The notes beneath the pieces are model-generated. The model did no database searches. It saw only the letters and a program-made list of their open reading frames with translations, and was not told the DNA's origin. A stretch of 64,000 bases of DNA from a virus, in the IMG/VR virus record IMGVR_UViG_3300048580_000526, positions 1 through 64,000 of that record. One strand, written 5' to 3'. Made by a program: the position numbers and the translations under genes. This document shows positions 32,983 through 41,600 of this stretch, piece by piece; the first letter of the stretch is position 1; each line of letters opens with the position of its first letter.

Positions 32983-34179
32983 ATGGTAGTTTTATCAGGG
33001 GCACAACCAGCTAATACAGTATCAGCAGCAGCCAATAGAGGACCAGGTGTTGGACAAGTCCAATTTAATCATGCCTATATTGGTTTTATTAAAAACAATA
33101 ATGATGCAACAAGAATGGGAAGAGTTTCTGTTTTTATTCCAGGTTTTGCAGGTGACCCAGCTAACCCAAATGATTGGTATATTTGTTCTCTCACTACACC
33201 ATTCGCAGGTTCAACCCCTTTATCAAACGTAACTGGTGACCATAATTCAACGCAAACATCATATGGTATGTGGTTCCCAGCACCTGATATTGATAACCAA
33301 GTGGTGGTTATGTTTTTAAATGGTGATCCATCACAAGGTGTGGTAGTTGGAATGTTATATGATACATCAATGAACCATACAGTGCCGGGATTACCAGGAA
33401 GTAAAGTTTTTACACAAGATGGTGTTCAAACATATGGCGTCCCAAAAGAATATAGTAAAACAGATACTTCTGTTAATTATAATAGCCCAATTAGACCAGA
33501 AGCTAAAGGTATAAATGACCAATTAAAGAAACAAGGGCTAAACGAAGATTATGTTCGTGGATTGAACACATCATCAGCCAGAAGAGAGTCCCCATCTAAA
33601 GTTGCAGGATTTTTGACCAAAACAGGATGGCAATTATTTTTTGACGAGCACGACGAAGAAAACTTTTTTAGAGTTCGTTCCCCAAAAGGTGCCCAAATAA
33701 TAATCAATGACAAACATGGGTTTATTAGAATAAATACCCGTGATGGTAATTCTTGGATTGAAATGAATTTGGATGGGTCGATGGATATCCATTGCAAGAA
33801 ATCTATTAACTACCATACTGAAGAAGATTTCAATTTGAGAGCTGCCAGAGATATTAATATAGAAGCTGGTAGAAACATATCAATTAAAGTCTTGGGTGAG
33901 GTGCCGGGTGTAGATAGAGGGTCTGGTAATTTGATGCTTGAAACCAAAAACGATGTTCACGTAAGGTCACACAGAACGATTTATGTTGAAGCCACAAACG
34001 ACCTTCATCAAAAATGTGATAACTTTTATTTACGAGCCAAAAGTTCTATAAATAACACTGCAGGGACAAATTTAGTAAGTTTGGGAAAGACAGTTTACAC
34101 CACGGCATCTGGAAATATGACCAATGAAGCTGGCGGGACTTATGAAGAAAAAGCTGGATTAATTAAAATGAATTGTTAA
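32983..34179 (+). CDS. Baseplate central spike (gp5-like, without lysozyme)
   Basis: 398 residues. Residues 22-130 form a gp5/VgrG-type OB fold (AYIGFIKNNNDATRMGRVSVFIPG ... MWFPAPDIDNQVVVMFLNGDPSQGVVVGML). From about 215 the sequence becomes regular beta strands: GAQIIINDKHGFIRINTRDG, SWIEMNLDGSMDIHCKKSIN, NLRAARDINIEAGRNISI, typical of the trimeric beta-helix needle. T4 gp5 has a lysozyme domain between these parts; here none is present, and hydrolase domains lie in the two flanking genes instead. RBS AAGGAG before ATG 32983. Confidence 0.85.
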   Translation: MVVLSGAQPANTVSAAANRGPGVGQVQFNHAYIGFIKNNNDATRMGRVSVFIPGFAGDPANPNDWYICSLTTPFAGSTPLSNVTGDHNSTQTSYGMWFPAPDIDNQVVVMFLNGDPSQGVVVGMLYDTSMNHTVPGLPGSKVFTQDGVQTYGVPKEYSKTDTSVNYNSPIRPEAKGINDQLKKQGLNEDYVRGLNTSSARRESPSKVAGFLTKTGWQLFFDEHDEENFFRVRSPKGAQIIINDKHGFIRINTRDGNSWIEMNLDGSMDIHCKKSINYHTEEDFNLRAARDINIEAGRNISIKVLGEVPGVDRGSGNLMLETKNDVHVRSHRTIYVEATNDLHQKCDNFYLRAKSSINNTAGTNLVSLGKTVYTTASGNMTNEAGGTYEEKAGLIKMNC

Positions 34180-34189
34180 GGAAAATAAA

Positions 34190-36004
34190 ATGATACCACA
34201 GTTACCAAAATCGCCAATAACACCATTCGTTTATAACCATACAGATAACGCAAATGTTACCAAGAGTATAACCAGTATTTTACCTGAAGGCGAGCCTTGG
34301 AAACCCCATAAATTGGAAGGACAGGTTTTATATGCAGAAGAAAATCAACAGCCAAAAATGGGTCCAGAATCACTGTTGAAAGATGCACAAGACCTTCTCA
34401 GTAACCCTTTTAATATGTTGCCATTAAAAGACGCAATAGCCAAGCCAGATTATGTTCCACCAAAAACTGACAAGTGTACAAATTACAAACCACTATTACA
34501 ACATGAATTGTCAGACAAAGGATTAGCCCATATGATGCAAGGGTCGAGTTATTCCCCTTATGCAAAAACATCAGAAGCAGACCCAACTAAAAAAACTATT
34601 GGTTTTGGATCATTGGAAAATTTCGGAACAGATTGGTTCACACGTTTCCCCCAAGGAGTCACCAAACAACAAAGTTTAGGATTGGCAAGAGAAGACACTT
34701 TCAACGATGTTCAAAATACCAAGCGAATTTTTGGTGCAAATAACCCAACAGTATCACAAGAACAGTTTGATGCATTGGTTGGATTGACCCATAACGTTGG
34801 TGCTGCCAATTTGACAAAATACACAGACCTTCAATCTTTGGTTGGCAATCAAAAATATGCAGAAGCTGGTGTGGTTATTAACCAAATCGTTAGTAATACC
34901 CCTTCTTTAAAATCCCAATCAAATTCTTTAGCCTTATTATGGAATCAATGCGACTATGGGACTGCTACAAGCAAGGGATCAGGATTGTTTGATGGATTGG
35001 GGCTTGGAAATTCCAATGGCTCCAGTGATGGGCTAATGGGTTTGGGGGGATTAGGTTTGGGAGGCTTGGGTGCCTTATTGGGTGGGCTTGGTGGTGGAAT
35101 GGCATTTCCAGCTTATGCCGATGGATTTTTTGATGATGACTTTAGTAACGCAAATCCATTTCAACAGCTTCAAATTGCAGGTGTAGCAGCACAAGAAAAC
35201 CGCCTATTGCGACTATCAGAAATGTACCCGAATAACGTCAACATCGCTACTATCGCTAAATTATCACAGGATAACTTCGCAGGGTTCAAGAAGCACGAAT
35301 TCTTCACCCCACCAGTCGTTGACCCAACATCCTATCAGAACATCTACAGTAACCCTGTTGTGGCTGAAACCTATAACATTACCACACCTGTGGTTAATCA
35401 GAAACATAATATGATTGGGTGTGAAGATTTAGTTCAATATGCTGAAAATTTCCAAAAGACGATGCAACTTACTTCAAATTATCGTTTGTCGGATTTTACA
35501 ATGTCTGGTTCTATAAATGGACAATTGGCTACTACTAAGACAGAAGTTGTTTGTAACCTTCGTGCATTGGCTATGAATATTTTGGAACCAATGATCACAG
35601 CAGGTATATTAAAACAAAATATCGTTATCGTTTCTGCCTTGCGTAACGGGAATGACACCAACCCACATTATAAAGGGCAAGCCATTGATTTTTATATTAA
35701 AAATTATAATATTGCTGCTATTGATGCTGCTATATGGATTGAAGAAAATTTGTCAAATAGCTTTGATGAGATTTGTATAATGAATTGTGGTAATAATACG
35801 TCAACTGTCCACGTAACATATAATCAATTTGCAGAACCACATTTACTCAAAAAACAATGGAAGCCTACCATTGATCGTAATATTTACCTTGATATTACCC
35901 AAGTCAATGGTACTTATGGTGGTGGTTGGAAAACTTATAGGGAAATGAAGAACAACACAACAAAATCCAAAATCAATGTTGGGTGGTTGGGTGAACTGAT
36001 TTAA
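34190..36004 (+). CDS. Two-domain peptidoglycan-targeting protein: lysozyme-like and M15 peptidase-like
   Basis: 604 residues. Residues about 105-265 resemble T4-type lysozymes (HMMQGSSYSPYAKTSEADP, KKTIGFGS, QEQFDALVGLTHNVGAANL), but the expected catalytic Glu of the E-G motif appears to be Gln117. A Gly/Leu-rich linker follows (about 280-310). Residues about 400-560 resemble D-Ala-D-Ala or L-Ala-D-Glu peptidases of the M15 class: SALRNGNDTNPHYKGQAIDF with H-x-x-G-x-A-x-D, and a later HVTYN. Probably a virion-bound wall hydrolase acting with the tail lysozyme two genes upstream. The end overlaps the convergent minus-strand gene by 32 nt. Confidence 0.75.
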   Translation: MIPQLPKSPITPFVYNHTDNANVTKSITSILPEGEPWKPHKLEGQVLYAEENQQPKMGPESLLKDAQDLLSNPFNMLPLKDAIAKPDYVPPKTDKCTNYKPLLQHELSDKGLAHMMQGSSYSPYAKTSEADPTKKTIGFGSLENFGTDWFTRFPQGVTKQQSLGLAREDTFNDVQNTKRIFGANNPTVSQEQFDALVGLTHNVGAANLTKYTDLQSLVGNQKYAEAGVVINQIVSNTPSLKSQSNSLALLWNQCDYGTATSKGSGLFDGLGLGNSNGSSDGLMGLGGLGLGGLGALLGGLGGGMAFPAYADGFFDDDFSNANPFQQLQIAGVAAQENRLLRLSEMYPNNVNIATIAKLSQDNFAGFKKHEFFTPPVVDPTSYQNIYSNPVVAETYNITTPVVNQKHNMIGCEDLVQYAENFQKTMQLTSNYRLSDFTMSGSINGQLATTKTEVVCNLRALAMNILEPMITAGILKQNIVIVSALRNGNDTNPHYKGQAIDFYIKNYNIAAIDAAIWIEENLSNSFDEICIMNCGNNTSTVHVTYNQFAEPHLLKKQWKPTIDRNIYLDITQVNGTYGGGWKTYREMKNNTTKSKINVGWLGELI

Positions 36005-36464
36005 TAAAATCCAATTCAGTGCTAAACAATTCACTATAGATAATTTTGGTGTAAATCCAAGCAGCCCTATATTTTACATAATGGTTGCTTGTTTCCAATG
36101 GACCTTCATTGAACAACACATCCCAAGCCAATTGATTTTTATAAATCCTAAACTTGTGTAAAAATTTATCTGTCAGACTCCTAACCATATCCAAATTATG
36201 CTTTGAAAACCGCCCAGATTTATCCCCGCCCTTTTTTAGATTGTTCACAATATAATCCCGAAGGGCATATTTAATTTGGACTGGGGCATTTCCGATAGCA
36301 TTATTGACAAGGGAACAAGCAGGAACAACATTCATAAATCCAATTTTTTCAAACTGAATATTGCGGTAACGATGGCATGACAGAAGATGCTCCCTTGTCA
36401 TTGCAGTTTGGCTTCTGGTATCATCGCAAATCAGCCCTGTATACCAGCAGATATTATTTTTCAT
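35973..36464 (-). CDS. HNH-like protein, copy 2 of a tandem pair
   Basis: 163 residues, paralogous to the next entry. Conserved pattern: CWYTGLICDD, TREHLLSCH, NVVPACSLVNNAIGNAPVQIKYALRDY, and HNLDMVRSLTDKFLHKFRIYKNQLAWDV. The C-x-x-TG...T-R-E-H...N-x-V-x-A-C-x-x-x-N-N-x-I-G arrangement resembles an HNH nuclease site, though one zinc-binding Cys pair is incomplete. The start overlaps the upstream stop as ATGA, so translation is coupled. Function as nuclease is a guess. Confidence 0.65.
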   Translation of the reverse strand: MKNNICWYTGLICDDTRSQTAMTREHLLSCHRYRNIQFEKIGFMNVVPACSLVNNAIGNAPVQIKYALRDYIVNNLKKGGDKSGRFSKHNLDMVRSLTDKFLHKFRIYKNQLAWDVLFNEGPLETSNHYVKYRAAWIYTKIIYSELFSTELDFIKSVHPTTQH

Positions 36465-37030
36465 CGATTTTCCCCAACCAGCATATCACGAACGAAGTTG
36501 AGTTCATTCTTGACGAACGAGACACAGATAATCTTGGCATAAACGATAGCCAGTCGGAAGATGGCTCGTTCAAAAGCACTATCCTTGCGAGGCGGGAAAT
36601 TCAGTGAGATGTTAACCATCTCCCAAGCGAGGGAATTCTTGTATACCCGATACTTATCGAGGAAGCTATCAACACTGGTCTTGATCAGTTCCATGTTGTG
36701 GGTGGTAAACTGACCAGTACCATCGCCATGTTCGGCAATGACAGTCTTGAGATGCTCTCGCAGGTCACACTTGACTTGGGCTGGGGCATTACCAATGGCG
36801 TTATTGACATACCGACAAGCGATGACAACATTGTTGACCCGAATGCGACGATTGAATTCATCATGGGTCAGCATGTTCATGCGGGACTTGGGGAAGATGT
36901 GTTCACGAGTGGGGAAATAAAACGTATCAGGGTGGGTGTCATGTTCGATGACACAATTCAACCCAGTATACCAACAAGAAGAACCCAGCCGATTAATCAG
37001 GCGGCTAATTCCACGCTTCTTGAGGGACAT
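36461..37030 (-). CDS. HNH-like protein, copy 1 of a tandem pair
   Basis: 189 residues. Shares with the following gene CWYTGLNC, TREHIFPKSRM, NNVVIACRYVNNAIGNAPAQVK, LREHLK and the C-terminal helix FLDKYRVYKNSLAWEM. The T-R-E-H-x-x-P-x-S motif is the better preserved HNH-like site of the two. A consensus-like sigma-70 promoter lies just upstream and GGAG precedes ATG 37030, so the pair is an early operon set within late genes. Base composition of this copy is higher in GC than its neighbours. Confidence 0.7.
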   Translation of the reverse strand: MSLKKRGISRLINRLGSSCWYTGLNCVIEHDTHPDTFYFPTREHIFPKSRMNMLTHDEFNRRIRVNNVVIACRYVNNAIGNAPAQVKCDLREHLKTVIAEHGDGTGQFTTHNMELIKTSVDSFLDKYRVYKNSLAWEMVNISLNFPPRKDSAFERAIFRLAIVYAKIICVSFVKNELNFVRDMLVGENR

Positions 37031-37058
37031 GATGTTTTCTCCAATTCGTTATATAGAT

Positions 37059-37086
37059 ATAATACCATGATTTAAAAAATTGTCAA
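37059..37086 (-). promoter_or_regulatory. Sigma-70-type early promoter
   Basis: On the minus strand TTGACA, 16-nt spacer, TATTAT, with TG one base before the -10 box; drives the HNH-like pair. Confidence 0.75.
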
Positions 37087-37091
37087 GGGAA

Positions 37092-37364
37092 TTAATTTTG
37101 TTTTTGGAATCTTGGTTGTGATTGTTGGTTTGGTAATGTTGGGGGAATTGTTAACTGTTGTCGTTGACGTCGCAATTCATCCATTTTTTGTTGTTGTTCT
37201 AATAGATTTTTTCTTTCTATTTCATATAATAATAAATCTTTTTCTTTTATACATTCATAATCATATGGTGAACAATTAGGTTTTAATGGTGTTGCAGAAC
37301 TAATAACAGAAATACTCATTATAAACATTATTATTGATAATAATATTAATAGTTTATTTGACAT
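37092..37364 (-). CDS. Small exported protein, candidate outer spanin-like partner
   Basis: 90 residues with a clear N-terminal signal (LLILLSIIMFIMSISVISSA) and a possible signal-peptidase site after SSA. The mature part has two Cys residues, a short helix (LLLYEIERKNLLEQQQKMDEL) and a Pro/Gln-rich end. No standard lipobox precedes a Cys, so a lipoprotein is not supported. It overlaps the upstream membrane gene by 11 nt, as spanin pairs often do. AGGAG precedes ATG 37364. Confidence 0.55.
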   Translation of the reverse strand: MSNKLLILLSIIMFIMSISVISSATPLKPNCSPYDYECIKEKDLLLYEIERKNLLEQQQKMDELRRQRQQLTIPPTLPNQQSQPRFQKQN

Positions 37365-37749
37365 TTTTTATCTCCTTCAAACAATCTCGTTCATCTTGTT
37401 TGGATTTTTTATCAGTTAGTATTTGTATTTGTGTTTGGTGTTGTGTAATAACATCAGTTAATTTCTTTAATTCAACATATGCTTGTGCAGGGATATTATT
37501 TTTATATTTACCTGTTATAATAGCTTCTTGTTGGTATAATTGGTGTAGTCCTTCTTTTAATGAATATAATTCATATTTTATATCTATTTGTTTAATTGAA
37601 CGGTCATTTAAACATTGAACATAATCAACATTTTCTTTTAGTGCAAATTTTGTTGTAATATATGTCCATCCAGCTGTTCCTATTGATACTGCTGTTATTA
37701 ATGCTGTTATTATATCTTTAAACTGTTTAACTTTATCTAATATTGCCAT
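37354..37749 (-). CDS. Membrane-anchored coiled-coil protein, candidate inner spanin-like
   Basis: 131 residues. One N-terminal membrane segment (IITALITAVSIGTAGWTYITT) followed by a hydrophilic, helical region (YELYSLKEGLHQLYQQEAII ... LKKLTDVITQHQTQIQILTDKK) that would lie in the periplasm. This is the layout of i-spanins, which help breach the outer membrane at lysis. Function rests on architecture and overlap with the next small exported protein only. Confidence 0.5.
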   Translation of the reverse strand: MAILDKVKQFKDIITALITAVSIGTAGWTYITTKFALKENVDYVQCLNDRSIKQIDIKYELYSLKEGLHQLYQQEAIITGKYKNNIPAQAYVELKKLTDVITQHQTQIQILTDKKSKQDERDCLKEIKNVK

Positions 37750-37757
37750 AGCAATAT

Positions 37758-38111
37758 TTAGAATGTTTTTGTGCGATTTGTAATAATTTTTTCACTATTT
37801 ATATTGACTGTTTTTTCAAATTCTACTTTGGCATCATAATAATTTTCAAAAAATGTAGTCAATGATGAATATGCTGTTGTGCATTCTCTAACCACCCATA
37901 CTTCCTCTTTTTTAAATTTTGTAATGGTTTTGATACCATCCATTTCATTATAACCAGTTATTATTTTTTCTTTTTTTAATTGGATAAATGGCGTCCAAAA
38001 TAATTCTTTATTATATTTTGTAGGCATAAAAAAAACCTCTTCATCGAATTGAAGAGGTATAACGTTATTTGGGACTGTGAAATCGAATTCAAGTTGAGTT
38101 TCTAAAAGCAT
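37758..38111 (-). CDS. Hypothetical late protein
   Basis: 117 residues from ATG 38111, preceded by AGGAG. Not recognised. Beta-rich N-terminal half (LETQLEFDFTVPNNVIPLQF), no membrane segment, a Thr/Tyr-rich centre. A TATAAATA box lies 30 nt upstream. Eight nt separate it from the membrane protein gene, so it heads that late operon. Confidence 0.65.
   Translation of the reverse strand: MLLETQLEFDFTVPNNVIPLQFDEEVFFMPTKYNKELFWTPFIQLKKEKIITGYNEMDGIKTITKFKKEEVWVVRECTTAYSSLTTFFENYYDAKVEFEKTVNINSEKIITNRTKTF
37796..37803 (-). promoter_or_regulatory. Late promoter box TATAAATA
   Basis: Minus-strand exact late box 47 nt before the membrane protein start, inside the preceding coding region. Confidence 0.4.
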
Positions 38112-38140
38112 AGTGTGACTCCTTTTTAAATCATTTTTTA

Positions 38141-38148
38141 TATTTATA
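38141..38148 (-). promoter_or_regulatory. Late promoter box TATAAATA
   Basis: Minus-strand exact late box 30 nt before ATG 38111; divergent from the gp25 promoter. Confidence 0.7.
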
Positions 38149-38212
38149 CAAAAACCCATTTTCCAATGTTGCGTTTTTAGCGTTTTTTGAAAAATATAAA
38201 AAATAAATTTAA

Positions 38213-38230
38213 ATTAACTCTATAGTTAAT
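38213..38230. promoter_or_regulatory. 18-nt palindrome at late promoter (site c)
   Basis: ATTAACTCTATAGTTAAT, base-for-base the same as site b, again exactly 6 nt before a GATAAATA box. Confidence 0.75.
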
Positions 38231-38236
38231 AAAAAA

Positions 38237-38244
38237 GATAAATA
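38237..38244 (+). promoter_or_regulatory. Late promoter box GATAAATA
   Basis: Six nt after the palindrome and 21 nt before gp25; would drive the 20-kb gp25-gp6-giant baseplate operon. Confidence 0.75.
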
Positions 38245-38265
38245 AAAGCAAAGGAGTTTATAAAA

Positions 38266-38679
38266 ATGGTAAAAACGATTTATCCCGGTGACAAATTTAG
38301 AGGTTTCTCAACAGTTGGTGTAATTGATGGAAATTACAAATTAACTGATATTGACCTTGTGAAAAGAGATTTATTAAACGAGTTCATGACCCCTCAAGGT
38401 TCTCGTCGTCGGTTACCATTGTTCGGGAGTATTATTTGGGGATTAATTTTTGAGCCAATGACAAGTGGTGTTGCGAGTATGATTAAAGATGATATTACCC
38501 GTATCGTCAATCGTGACCCAAGATTGGAATTAATTGATGTATCGGTTTATGAAATTGAATATGGTTTTGGTGCTACTGTTACTGTTAAATATAACCCAAC
38601 ACAAACAGTTGAAGTTTTTACAGCTAATTTTGACCAAAGAGTATTGAATGATGAGTTTACAGGTTCGGGGACACTTTAA
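38266..38679 (+). CDS. 25: Baseplate wedge protein (gp25-like)
   Basis: 137 residues (T4 gp25 is 132). Sequence pattern VKRDLLNEFMTPQGSRRRLP, FGSIIWGLIFEP, RDPRLELIDVSVYEIEYG fits the GPW/gp25 family, which locks the wedge to the sheath initiation ring. AAGGAG precedes ATG 38266. First gene of the wedge operon. Confidence 0.9.
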   Translation: MVKTIYPGDKFRGFSTVGVIDGNYKLTDIDLVKRDLLNEFMTPQGSRRRLPLFGSIIWGLIFEPMTSGVASMIKDDITRIVNRDPRLELIDVSVYEIEYGFGATVTVKYNPTQTVEVFTANFDQRVLNDEFTGSGTL

Positions 38680-38699
38680 AATTTGGAGAATGAAGAGAT

Positions 38700-41600
38700 A
38701 TGGCACAGGCTACGAGGCAGAATGAATTATTAGCAGCAGAGGTTTGGGAAACAATTTACCAAAGCTTTAGCTCTATAAATTTCGCAAGTTATGATTTTAA
38801 TACCATTAGAACATCAATGGTAAATTATATTCGTGCAAATTATCCTGAAGATTATAACGATTGGATTGAAAGTTCAGAATTTATTTTCATATTAGATTTA
38901 TTAGCCTACCTTGGGGAACAATTGGCATTCCGCTTTGACTTGAACGTTCGTGAAAATTTTATGGACACAGCAGAGAGAAAAGATTCCATTTTGCGTCTTG
39001 CCAGAATGTTATCCTATTCACCAAAGAGAAACTACCCAGCCTCTGGTTTATTGAAGATCGAACAAATAACCACCACCGAATCGTTGGTTGATTCTAATGA
39101 TAGAGATTTGTCCAATCGTGTCATTTCTTGGAATGATCCAGCCAATGCGGATTGGTTTGAACAATGGGTTATTGTTATGAATGCTATTTTCACTAACACT
39201 AATCCGTTTGGTCGTCCAGTTAATCAAGGGACTATTTTGGGAATTCAAACAGAACTTTACACAATGAACAACATGCCATTTACTATTCCAACAATGTCTT
39301 TTAGTGCTGATATTGATGGAACTGGAATGAATTTTGAAATCGTTAATCCAAACTTTACCGATGGTGAATATTTTTATGAAGTCCCGCCTAACCCAGTTAA
39401 TTCATTTGGTTTATTATACCAAAACGATAGTTTGGGGAACAATTCTAACAATACAGGGTTCTTTTTCTACTTCAAAGAAGGCAATTTACAAAAAGAAGAT
39501 TACTATTTACAAAACCCAACAGAAAATCGTGTTTTGGATATCAATACTACAGGTATCAACGAACCTGACGTTTGGTTCCATGAAATAACAGACAATGGAT
39601 TATTCATTCAAGAGTGGAAGAACGTCCCAACATTATTCGGGGAAAACATTATCTATAACTCCATCGCAGCCACCGTTCGTAACATCTATACAGTAACCAC
39701 AAGGGAAGACGAGCAAATTTCTTTACGTTTCGCTGATGGACGTTATGGCTCAATCCCACAAGGATTTTATCGTTTATGGTATAGAACATCCAATGGCTTG
39801 GTTTATCGTATAAAGGCACAAGATATTCAACGTCAAGAAGTATCAATGCGTTATTATAATTCCAGAAATGAGTTGAATACTGTTACTTTTACGTTTTCAT
39901 TGAAGGACACAGTTTCCAATTCACAACCAGCAGAAACAACTGAAGAAATTCGTGTTCGTGCCCCAAGAGTTTATTATACCCAAAATCGTATGGTGTCTGG
40001 TGAAGATTACAACTTATTCCCACAACGTTCAAACGTTGCAGTAAAGGTCAAGGCAGTTAATAGAACATATTCTGGTCACAGTCGTTATATTGATATCAAC
40101 GATCCAACAGGGACTTATCAAAATACAAATGTTTTTTCTAATGATGGTATAATTTATAAAGCCAGAGAAGACACTTATAAGAATATTTCACGTTCAACAA
40201 ATTTAACTCCAACACAAATAGTTATTGATGAACTTCAGCCATTATTGGTTACAACTGAAATGAAAAATTTCTTGTTTGAACAATTGGCATCACAATTCAT
40301 TTTAACAGCTAATAATACTCCAAATATGCCCGGTACACCTAATGCAATTTTCTGGGTTCCAATCACATGGACAGCATCAGATTCGACTATCTACAATCAT
40401 ACAGGTATATTCAGTACTTCAGTATCACAAGGCACTGGTGGGAATAATGCAGACTATATAACTGAAGGTGCAATGATAAAATTTGCGTCTGCTGGTTGGG
40501 TAAAAGTTGAAAGTATTGTTAATTATGGAAATGAATTCCCAAATAATGATAGAACAGTTGCAGGTGAAGTTGTGTTGTCAGCGATAGTTAAAACTGGTGA
40601 TACTGTTTTGCAAATAAAACCTGCATTTGATACCACTTTGGTACAAGTTGAGATTTCATCATTTGAAACTTATATTCGTAATTCAAATACTTTTGCGATT
40701 CGTTATGATATTCCAACAAAAACTTGGAAAGCCATTGATGGTAACCATATTAACTTGACCAACGATTTTAATTTATCCACTGCTGGTGATGTTTTAAATC
40801 AAAACAACGATTCATCATGGTTAGTATATGTTGAATACTCCCCAGATAGTTGGAACATTACTGCAAGAGGAATGATTTATGTTTTTGAATCTGTGAAGGA
40901 CACAAGATTTTTCTACGTTAACAACTATAAAGTCACAGATTTGACTACAGGCTTGGCAAAAAGAGATTACATTAAAATAGTTTCCACTAACAAGCGTCCA
41001 ACATCAAACCCAATGGTGTGGCAATCAAACACAGTTTACCAACAAGGAGAATTCGTTTTATACAACGGGAAGACTTGGCGAGCCACTGTTGCCAATACAG
41101 CGTTAAACACCATTCCACAAACAGGTTCGACCTCTTGGGTTGAAGTCCCTGTTTCATCATTTGGGGAAGATTTATATTTTAAAGTTTATGATTCTTTTAT
41201 ATACAACGATGGGCATGTTGAAACTCGTCGTGTTAAAATTGACTTTTATGATTCCCAAGACGATGGTTTACCAGACGACCCAGAAAGTTTTGAGAAAATT
41301 GTTATGAATGACTTTTTCAATGGTGATGTTCAACTTTCAGAAAGGTTCAGATATGCATTTTGGGAAACCTATACAGAGACAGATGGTTATCTTTACAAAC
41401 GTCCAAATTTGAATGTTAGACAATTACCAAATTTGGAATCAGGTAACATTTACTATTATAGCACAGCAGCAACAAATAAAATAACATCAATCACAAGTTA
41501 TGCTAATATTTCCACCCCAACCCTAACAGGGGCTGCTATTGGCGATCTTTATATGATATATTTTGACATTGATGATAATAATTCAGCTTTAATTTGGCGT

